DNA of 5,174 bases, taken from NCBI GenBank assembly GCA_030147305.1, contig JASLAE010000511.1, positions 1-5,174 of the forward strand, in the 5' to 3' direction. Position numbers and translations under genes: made by a program. Positions 1-5,174 of the stretch are shown here, one piece after another (within the stretch, counting starts at the first letter, position 1; every line of letters starts with the position of its first letter). This DNA is from Cesiribacter sp. Lineage in GTDB: Bacteria; Bacteroidota; Bacteroidia; Cytophagales; Cyclobacteriaceae. The notes beneath the pieces are model-generated. The model searched no databases and was not told the origin of the DNA. It was given only the letters and a program-made list of their open reading frames with translations.

Positions 1-2442
1 CTTTACTATTCGCCCGCTGGCGACGATCCCAAAAACATACTGGCCCGCTTTGAACTGAAGGGAGATGAACTGGTTATGGCCAGCCAAAAAGTTTTATTGG
101 AAGTAGCTGTACAGCGGGATGAATGCTGCCACACAGGTGGTTCTATCACCTTTGATGCCAAGGGTAACCTTTACCTGTCTACCGGTGACAATACTAATCC
201 TTTTGCAACCAGCTATGCGCCTGTTGATGAGCGTGCGGGCCGCAGCTATTGGGATGCACAGAAAAGTTCTGCCAACACCAACGACCTGAGGGGAAAGATC
301 ATCAGGATTCACCCGGAGGCCGATGGCAGCTACACCATTCCTGAGGGTAATTTATTTGCCAAAGGCACCGAGAAGACCCGTCCCGAGATTTATACTATGG
401 GCCACCGAAACCCTTATCGCATTTCGGTAGATAAAAAAACTGGGTTTGTTTACTGGGGTGATGTAGGTCCCGATGCCAGACGGGATTCGGTAGCTGTAGG
501 TCCAAAAGGCCATGATGAGTTTAATCAGGCCCGAAAAGCTGGTAATTTTGGATGGCCCCATTTCATTGGGAATAACAAAGCCTATGGTGATGTAGATTTT
601 GCGGCTAACACTGTGGGTAAGCAATTTGATAGCACCAGGCCAATCAACAACTCGCCCAACAATACAGGTCAGGAGATATTGCCCCCTGCCCAGCCCGCCT
701 ATATCTGGTATCCCTATGCAGAATCGGAAGAATTTCCGCTGGTTGGCAACGGCGGCAGAACTGCCATGGCTGGTCCGGTGTATCACAAAGAATTTTTTAA
801 AGAGGCGGCGCGGCCTTATCCGGATTATTACGATGGTAAATGGTTTATTTATGAATGGATGCGTGGCTGGATTATGGCTGTAAGCATGAACGAAGCAGGA
901 GACTTTGTGGAAATGGAGCCTTTTATACCCACAGCAGGTTTCAGTAATCCGATGGATATGGAGTTTGGAGCGGAAGGTGATCTGTATATGCTTGAGTATG
1001 GAGAGGGCTGGTTTCAGCAAAATGAAAATGCCCGGCTGGTTCGCATTGAGTATAATGCAGGTAACCGTAAGCCTGTTATACAGCTGGCTGCAGACAAAAC
1101 AGCTGGTGACGTACCGCTGCAGGTTAAATTCTCTTCAGCTGGCACCAGTGATCCAGACCGGGACGATCTGAAGTACGAGTGGACGGCAGCCTTGGCTGGA
1201 TCCCGGGAACAGAAGGCCTCTCAGGAACCTAATCCGGCTTTTACCCTGGAGAAACCCGGGCTATATACAATTAATCTAAAAGTAACAGATACCCAGGGTG
1301 CCAGCACTTCCTCCAGCATGCAGGTAGTGGCTGGCAATGAACCACCACAGATATCGATAGCTGTTAACGGGAACAAAACTTTTTATTTCCCTAATCAGGC
1401 ATTTGGCTATAAAGTAGCGGTAAACGATAAAGAGGATGGCAGCCTTGCAAATGGAAATATTGCTGCTGAGGAAGTGGCCTTCACGATTGATTATCTTAAA
1501 GAAGGCTATGATCAGGTAGCCATTGCACAGGGGCACCGTGAGGCAGATGCCTCTATTGCCTTTGCAAAAGGGAAAAAGCTAATGGAAGACAGCGACTGTA
1601 AAGCCTGCCATGCCCTGAATAAAAAATCACTTGGCCCCTCTTATCAGCAGGTAGCCCAAAAATACAAAGCCGACCCCAAGGCAGTAGACTATTTGTCTGA
1701 TAAGATCATTAAAGGGGGCGGAGGTGTATGGGGCGAGGCTGTAATGTCGGCACACCCACAGCTGCCGGTAGCGGATGCCCGGGAGATTGTTGGCTACATT
1801 CTGAATTTAGCCGCAGAAAAAAATAATTCTTCTTTACCGCTCGAAGGAAACTTTATGGCTAAGGTGCCTGCAGATGCAGGTAAGCAGGGGGTATTTATTG
1901 CCCGTGCTGCCTATACCGATAAAGGTGCTGCTGGCGGAGTACCTGCTGCCCAGACAGAACAAATAGCAGTGCTGCGGCATCCTTTTTTAGAAGCTGTAAC
2001 AGCAGCATTAGGCGCAGAGGCTGAAAAGATTAAACTGGAAGGAACAGCTGAAGAAGGCGTAGTCGCAAAGAGCACCGATGCTTCTATATCATTTCGGGCA
2101 ATTGACCTAACAGATATAGGTCAGATTATTATTACGACTGCCGTGCCTGATAATGAACTAGCTCTGGCCGGCGGTACGGTAGAAGTGCGTGTAGGATCAC
2201 CGGAGGGTGAGTTAATCGGACAGAGTGAAGCATTAAGCCCTGAAAAGCTAGCGAGCAGCAAAAACGGCACTAAGATATCTGTACAGCTTAAGCCTACTTC
2301 AGGACAACAGGACTTATACCTAGTGTTCAGGAACAAGAAAGCTGAACAGGAGCAGCCGCTGTTTGTGGTCTCAGGGGTAGAGTTTGTTTCCGCTACTGCT
2401 CCTACGGGCACCAAAGATAGCCCCTCGGCAGCTAAGCCATAA
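1..2442 (+). CDS. PQQ-dependent sugar dehydrogenase-like / PKD / cytochrome c / CBM6-like fusion protein (5' partial)
   Basis: The frame is open from base 1 (LYYSPAGDDPKN...), so the ATG at 76 is internal and the true start lies upstream. Residue numbers here count from base 1. Residues 1 to ~353 match the glucose/sorbosone dehydrogenase beta-propeller family: CCHTGG (His 44), STGDNTNPF, GHRNPYR, and YDGKWFIYEWMRGW. Residues ~355-448 are a PKD domain (SDPDRDD, YTINLKVTD). Residues ~517-605 are a class I cytochrome c with haem motif CKACH (533-537) and Met 582 as probable axial ligand. Residues ~612-795 resemble a CBM6-type beta-sandwich (DLYLVFRN near the end). Known for the family: PQQ-linked oxidation of sugars outside the cytoplasm. 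Inferred: electrons pass to the fused haem, and the protein is exported. Relatives in Bacteroidota often begin with a ThuA domain, which cannot be checked here. The substrate is unknown. The gene ends with TAA, followed at once by a strong terminator. Confidence 0.88.
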   Translation, partial: LYYSPAGDDPKNILARFELKGDELVMASQKVLLEVAVQRDECCHTGGSITFDAKGNLYLSTGDNTNPFATSYAPVDERAGRSYWDAQKSSANTNDLRGKIIRIHPEADGSYTIPEGNLFAKGTEKTRPEIYTMGHRNPYRISVDKKTGFVYWGDVGPDARRDSVAVGPKGHDEFNQARKAGNFGWPHFIGNNKAYGDVDFAANTVGKQFDSTRPINNSPNNTGQEILPPAQPAYIWYPYAESEEFPLVGNGGRTAMAGPVYHKEFFKEAARPYPDYYDGKWFIYEWMRGWIMAVSMNEAGDFVEMEPFIPTAGFSNPMDMEFGAEGDLYMLEYGEGWFQQNENARLVRIEYNAGNRKPVIQLAADKTAGDVPLQVKFSSAGTSDPDRDDLKYEWTAALAGSREQKASQEPNPAFTLEKPGLYTINLKVTDTQGASTSSSMQVVAGNEPPQISIAVNGNKTFYFPNQAFGYKVAVNDKEDGSLANGNIAAEEVAFTIDYLKEGYDQVAIAQGHREADASIAFAKGKKLMEDSDCKACHALNKKSLGPSYQQVAQKYKADPKAVDYLSDKIIKGGGGVWGEAVMSAHPQLPVADAREIVGYILNLAAEKNNSSLPLEGNFMAKVPADAGKQGVFIARAAYTDKGAAGGVPAAQTEQIAVLRHPFLEAVTAALGAEAEKIKLEGTAEEGVVAKSTDASISFRAIDLTDIGQIIITTAVPDNELALAGGTVEVRVGSPEGELIGQSEALSPEKLASSKNGTKISVQLKPTSGQQDLYLVFRNKKAEQEQPLFVVSGVEFVSATAPTGTKDSPSAAKP

Positions 2443-2457
2443 GTACTAATCTTCAAC

Positions 2458-2501
2458 AAAAAAAGGCATTGGCTATTTCTCTATAGCCAATGCCTTTTTT
2501 T
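2458..2501 (+). terminator. Intrinsic terminator after the sugar dehydrogenase gene (symmetric)
   Basis: A perfect inverted repeat has 19-base arms (2458-2476 and 2483-2501) and a 6-base loop (TTCTCT). The core stem is GGCATTGGCTAT paired with ATAGCCAATGCC, flanked by seven A on the left and seven T on the right. It begins 15 bases after the stop codon of the upstream gene. Because the A and T tracts are symmetric, it has the right form to stop transcription on either strand, although no minus-strand gene reads into it within the window. Confidence 0.93.
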
Positions 2502-2897
2502 GATCAATAAATTACAGATTACATCACTACTAGGTTCTTTTTAAAGCAAAATTGCGCATGTTTATCTTGGAAAATAGGAAGCCTTAAGAGGGAAAACATG
2601 GAAAATGTTAGCTTTTAAGGAAAAAATTTCGTATAATATAATGTTGTGAGTGTGTCGCCCAATGGTTGTTTCAGAAGTTATCTAATTTTAAGCAAAAGGT
2701 AATAGCGCTTTCTTTCTGGAATAGACAGAATTTTGAAGAATTATTCTTTAATATTGATAGGCTAAGCTACTGAAGATATTTAATATGTCAACCCCGGAAG
2801 TTTATAAAGTTCATACATAACTGAATTACCGTTTTCAATATTTATAGTAGAAACACTCCGTCATACAGCAAATATTTTTTATTATTAATTAATTCAT
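2502..2897. other. AT-rich intergenic spacer, no gene recognised
   Basis: This gap of about 400 bases is clearly richer in A and T than the flanking genes. The ATG codons in it open only very short frames (for example at 2559, 2598 and 2663, each under about 10 codons). No tRNA, riboswitch or repeat array is recognisable. A TATAAT string at 2632-2637 has no matching upstream element, and I find no good copy of the Bacteroidota promoter (TTTG, a spacer of about 19-21, TAnnTTTG). The promoter of the gene at 2898 should lie here because a terminator closes the upstream unit. The last 30 bases are almost pure A/T. Confidence 0.6.
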
Positions 2898-3293
2898 ATG
2901 TTATTCACACAAAAGCAGACAGAAGAATACAATACATTAGCAAAACAAGTAATCAAGCAAGTAAAGAAATCCGGATTTGAAGATATTAAAGCTGATTTTG
3001 AAGGATATGAAACGCCAGCTTCATTAAGAATGGTAAACCAGGAAGTAACCTTAACACCAGATTTTACAGCCAAACGCGGTGATCAAAAGTATTATTTTGA
3101 GCTGGTCGTGAAGAATGGTGCTGATGATGATCAGAGTACACTGGTAAGTAAGTGGAAAGCTTTGGAGCTTATTGCTAAAATGAAGGGTGGCCGCCTTACT
3201 TTATTTGCGCCCCGTGGCAGCTACAAATATGCAGCTGAACTTGTTGAGGATCATAACATTGATGCAAAGCTTACAAAAATGGGAAGGATGTAA
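2898..3293 (+). CDS. Conserved-looking hypothetical protein, 131 aa, possible degenerate PD-(D/E)XK-like fold
   Basis: I do not recognise this family. The protein is small, soluble and highly charged, with no signal peptide or membrane segment. The layout reads as an N-terminal helix rich in Lys and Gln (residues ~4-25), then a strand region with TPDF (53-56), a short turn, YYFELVVK (65-72), a helix SKWKALELIAKMKGG (84-98), a strand RLTLFAPRG (99-107) and a final helix (~109-118). That order of a PD motif, a hairpin strand ending in Lys, a helix, then a strand and helix resembles restriction-endonuclease-like (PD-(D/E)XK) folds. However, the E-x-K signature is not intact: Glu 68 and Lys 72 are four apart. 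An active nuclease is therefore doubtful, and the fold is only an inference. The ATG at 2898 follows an A/T-only stretch without a Shine-Dalgarno sequence, which is common in Bacteroidota. It stands alone on its strand and is convergent with the kinase gene, 46 bases away. Confidence 0.8.
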   Translation: MLFTQKQTEEYNTLAKQVIKQVKKSGFEDIKADFEGYETPASLRMVNQEVTLTPDFTAKRGDQKYYFELVVKNGADDDQSTLVSKWKALELIAKMKGGRLTLFAPRGSYKYAAELVEDHNIDAKLTKMGRM

Positions 3294-3339
3294 GCCTGGA
3301 ATTCTCATTACTTTACTGAAGTGATTTTGATGTAGTTCG

Positions 3340-4452
3340 CTATTCATCACTCCCTTTAGGGAGCTCAACAAAAAAGGTAGTTCCTTTTCCTTCCATGCTA
3401 CTAAACCAGATTTTGCCGGAGAGCTGCTTTACCAGGTTTTTAACTATGTGCAGGCCCAGTCCGGTAGACTTTTCCCCCTGCATACCATCTCGCCTGGCTT
3501 TGGTAAACTTTTGAAAGATCATTGGTTGTAGCTTTTCCGGTATACCAATGCCATCATCAGAAACGGTAATGAGTACCTTATCGGTATCCTGTGAAATGTG
3601 GATCTCAATTTTTCCATATGCTTTGGTGAATTTGTAAGCATTGCTCAGAAGGTTTTCCAGGATAAGTTGCAGCCTTATAGGATCTGAACTAACATGAACC
3701 GAATCCTCTGCGTGGTGCAGCAGAAATGATTTCTCGTCATGGTGCAGGAGGTTGTATGCCTTGATCTGATTGCCAACCATCTCTACCAGGTCGATCCGTT
3801 CCTTTTTCTGTACATTTTTTTGTGTATCCCAATATACACTGTTCAGAATTTCTCCAATAAGGTTAAGCGCATTGCGACAGGTGCTGTTGATGATCTGGAA
3901 AAAGGGCATGATCTGCTGCATGTCTTCTTCCTTCACCTGTTTTTGTAAAAGCGCCGTAGCAGCGTATATAGTGCTGATGGGCGAACGTAAGTCGTGGCCT
4001 AAGATCTGCAGGGCCACATCTTTTTGTGCATGGGTGTTGTATAGGTTTAGTTCATATTTTTTCCTAACGGTGATGTCTTCAGCATAGCCAATAATGCACC
4101 CCGTATACTGCTGTTCATCTCCAAGCTTGCAGGCTCTGCAATGCAGCCATTTTAAGGAGTTACCCTTGACTAAGAGCCGGATATCTATTTCAATACAGGC
4201 GTTTTTTTCTAGGCTGCCTAGCTTTTTCATCACATACTCCTGGTCTTCCGGGAATATCAGAGAAAATAGAAGTCTTGGTTCCCGGATAACTTTGGCTGAA
4301 TTGATTCCAAAGTAAACCGAAAAGAAATCACTTAAATACAAAAAGACTTTCTGGTCGGGATCAAAGACAAAAAAAAGACTCTTGGTTTTGGAGGCTAGTT
4401 GTTGGAGTACGTCCGCAGACATATCCATACTTCCGCTGTTATGACTATACAT
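3340..4452 (-). CDS. PAS-domain sensor histidine kinase, soluble, orphan
   Basis: Starting at ATG 4452 the product is 370 residues. An N-terminal PAS domain (~18-130) ends in a PAC-like GYAEDITVRKKYE. The HisKA dimerisation domain has H-box ILGHDLRSPIS with phospho-acceptor His 153. The HATPase_c domain shows the N box ENLLSNAYKF (Asn 271), G1 box DDGIGIP (from Asp 299), F box IFQKF, and G2 box TGLGL (~330-334). All catalytic boxes look intact. There is no transmembrane segment and no receiver domain, so it should sense a signal in the cytoplasm and phosphorylate a regulator encoded elsewhere; the PAS ligand is unknown. A longer frame exists from a TTG at 4548 (402 residues), but its extra 32 codons run through the hairpin at 4494-4531 and give a low-complexity hydrophobic stretch, so I prefer 4452. 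Later ATGs at 4428 and 4422 are also possible. No clear ribosome-binding site decides between them. Confidence 0.9.
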   Translation of the reverse strand: MYSHNSGSMDMSADVLQQLASKTKSLFFVFDPDQKVFLYLSDFFSVYFGINSAKVIREPRLLFSLIFPEDQEYVMKKLGSLEKNACIEIDIRLLVKGNSLKWLHCRACKLGDEQQYTGCIIGYAEDITVRKKYELNLYNTHAQKDVALQILGHDLRSPISTIYAATALLQKQVKEEDMQQIMPFFQIINSTCRNALNLIGEILNSVYWDTQKNVQKKERIDLVEMVGNQIKAYNLLHHDEKSFLLHHAEDSVHVSSDPIRLQLILENLLSNAYKFTKAYGKIEIHISQDTDKVLITVSDDGIGIPEKLQPMIFQKFTKARRDGMQGEKSTGLGLHIVKNLVKQLSGKIWFSSMEGKGTTFFVELPKGSDE

Positions 4453-4493
4453 AGCGTTTAAAAATAGCCAAATTGTTTTGGTAAGGGAAAAGA

Positions 4494-4531
4494 AGAAAAG
4501 CACGTCCAGCCTAAGCAGGACCTGCTTTTCT
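4494..4531 (-). terminator. Probable intrinsic terminator of the malectin/T9SS gene
   Basis: Arms AGAAAAGCA (4494-4502) and TGCTTTTCT (4523-4531) pair over 9 bases. One C/C mismatch follows, then GTCC (4504-4507) pairs with GGAC (4518-4521), leaving a 10-base loop. Read on the minus strand, the stem is followed by TCTTTTCCC, an interrupted T tract. It lies about 70 bases past the stop of the minus-strand gene at 4601 and about 40 bases before the ATG of the kinase, which fits a terminator between the two units. A competing smaller inverted repeat, AAGCAGG-A-CCTGCTT, sits at 4513-4527. The interrupted T tract and the mismatch make it weaker than the terminator at 2458. Confidence 0.55.
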
Positions 4532-4600
4532 GTTTTGATAATAAACAACTATTGTGATGGAGTTTGTAGCGGAAGTTGCTACTGCAGGCACCTTGTGTTT

Positions 4601-5174
4601 CTACTCCTTCATCATTTTAATCATTCTTCTTTCCGCAGTGCGGGTATTTACTACTGTTATCAGATACACTCCGCCACGGGCAATAGGTAAATCAGAAACA
4701 TCAATAGAAAATATCCTTTGATCCGGAGATTCCTGTCTGAAGATGCTTTGGCTCAAGGCTTTGCCAAGCATATCATACACGCTGATTGTATATTCCGATG
4801 CTTCTGAACCTTCTATCTCTAAGTTGATGATGTTGCGGAAGGGGTTTGGATATGCATTTACTTGTAATGCATCTGCCGCAAAATTATCTGGCTCAGAAAC
4901 TGCCATGGCAACCCTGCTGGCAGTAGCAGTCGTAGTAGGCAGCACCTGAATAGCGGAGATAAGGGGTCTGTTGAGGCCACCATCAGCTGAGAGGGAGCTA
5001 AAGAGCAGGTTCAGGGTACCATCAGAAACTGATACATTGAAGGTTTCAGTGGTAGCATAGTACCTGCTGCCTGTTTTTCTGATGATGTCGAAGTTATCCA
5101 GCACCTTAGTGCCTTCTATAGAGACATCAAAGATACGCTGGCCTATGCTGGTAAAGCTCAGCTCTGCAAAATGC
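4601..5174 (-). CDS. Malectin-domain protein with T9SS type A C-terminal sorting domain (5' partial)
   Basis: The reading frame is open to the window edge, so only the last ~190 codons are seen; the GTG at 5104 is internal. The first ~78 visible residues are the end of a malectin (di-glucose-binding) domain: HFAELSF, GQRIFDVSIEG, VLDNFDI, TFNVSVSDGTLN and ISAIQVLP. A Thr/Ala-rich linker follows. The last ~85 residues are a Por/T9SS type A sorting domain: YPNPF (bases 4838-4852), VYDMLGK, DLPIARGGVYLITV and a basic tail ending KMMKE. Known for these families: malectin domains bind glucose-containing sugars, and the sorting domain directs a protein with a Sec signal across the outer membrane by type IX secretion, where it is removed. 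Inferred: this is the tail of a large surface or secreted carbohydrate-active or adhesive protein. Its main domain lies outside the window, so enzymatic activity cannot be named. Confidence 0.88.
   Translation of the reverse strand, partial: HFAELSFTSIGQRIFDVSIEGTKVLDNFDIIRKTGSRYYATTETFNVSVSDGTLNLLFSSLSADGGLNRPLISAIQVLPTTTATASRVAMAVSEPDNFAADALQVNAYPNPFRNIINLEIEGSEASEYTISVYDMLGKALSQSIFRQESPDQRIFSIDVSDLPIARGGVYLITVVNTRTAERRMIKMMKE

Noticed and set aside
352..1020. Long minus-strand open frame (222 codons) opposite the sugar dehydrogenase gene
   Set aside because: It lies wholly antisense to a frame with clear family motifs, and its translation shows no recognisable domain; it is a shadow of codon usage.
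2121..2459. Minus-strand frame of 112 codons opposite the 3' end of the dehydrogenase gene
   Set aside because: Antisense to the CBM-like end, begins at the terminator arm and resembles no known protein.
2632..2637. TATAAT string as a promoter -10 box
   Set aside because: Bacteroidota primary sigma factors use a different consensus, and no fitting upstream element is present; such strings are expected by chance in AT-rich DNA.
3307..3328. Hairpin after the 131-residue gene (ATTACTT / AAGTGAT, loop TACTG, then TTT) as a terminator
   Set aside because: The stem is 7 pairs with one G-U wobble and very low GC, and only four T run from its last base; too weak to call, though it sits in the right place.
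3350..3363. Inverted repeat CTCCC-TTTA-GGGAG at the 3' end of the kinase gene
   Set aside because: It is inside the last codons, has a five-pair stem and no T tract after it on the minus strand.
4459..4490. TTTC, 20-base spacer, TATTTTTA on the minus strand as a kinase promoter
   Set aside because: Each half differs from the Bacteroidota consensus at one position and it would give a nearly leaderless message; plausible but not distinguishable from chance.
1..5174. CRISPR arrays, tandem repeats, insertion sequence ends, tRNA genes
   Set aside because: None was visible on reading both strands; no spaced direct repeats, transposase motifs or cloverleaf-like segments were found.

Overview
The window looks like a chromosomal piece of a Bacteroidota genome, most likely of the Cytophagales type. 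Three things support this. A gene at the right edge ends in a type IX secretion (Por/T9SS type A) C-terminal sorting domain, which is specific to this phylum. The left-edge gene has the sugar dehydrogenase + PKD + cytochrome c + carbohydrate-binding architecture common in these bacteria. The start codons lack clear Shine-Dalgarno sequences, as is usual there. Gene bodies are moderate in GC and the main spacer is AT-rich. No genus can be named from the sequence alone.

Layout: (1) 1-2442, plus strand: the C-terminal ~813 codons of a large periplasmic or secreted PQQ-dependent sugar dehydrogenase-like protein fused to PKD, c-type cytochrome and CBM6-like domains; its 5' part lies outside the window. 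(2) 2458-2501: a textbook symmetric intrinsic terminator. (3) 2502-2897: an AT-rich gap of about 400 bases with no gene and no convincing promoter. (4) 2898-3293, plus strand: a 131-residue protein of unknown function, possibly a degenerate PD-(D/E)XK-like fold. (5) 3340-4452, minus strand: a soluble PAS-HisKA-HATPase sensor histidine kinase with no response regulator beside it, convergent with gene 4. (6) 4494-4531: a hairpin that probably terminates the next gene and helps decide the kinase start. (7) 4601-5174, minus strand: the C-terminal end of a malectin-domain protein with a T9SS sorting domain; its 5' part is outside the window.

The genes do not form an obvious operon: terminators separate the transcription units and the strands alternate. 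The two edge genes share a carbohydrate theme: one would oxidise sugars and pass electrons to haem c, the other has a di-glucose-binding-type malectin domain and is sent out through T9SS. Nothing in the sequence links them beyond proximity. I see no tRNA, rRNA, CRISPR array, insertion sequence or phage feature, and no evidence of a new multi-gene system. The most open items are the small 131-residue protein and the AT-rich spacer before it.
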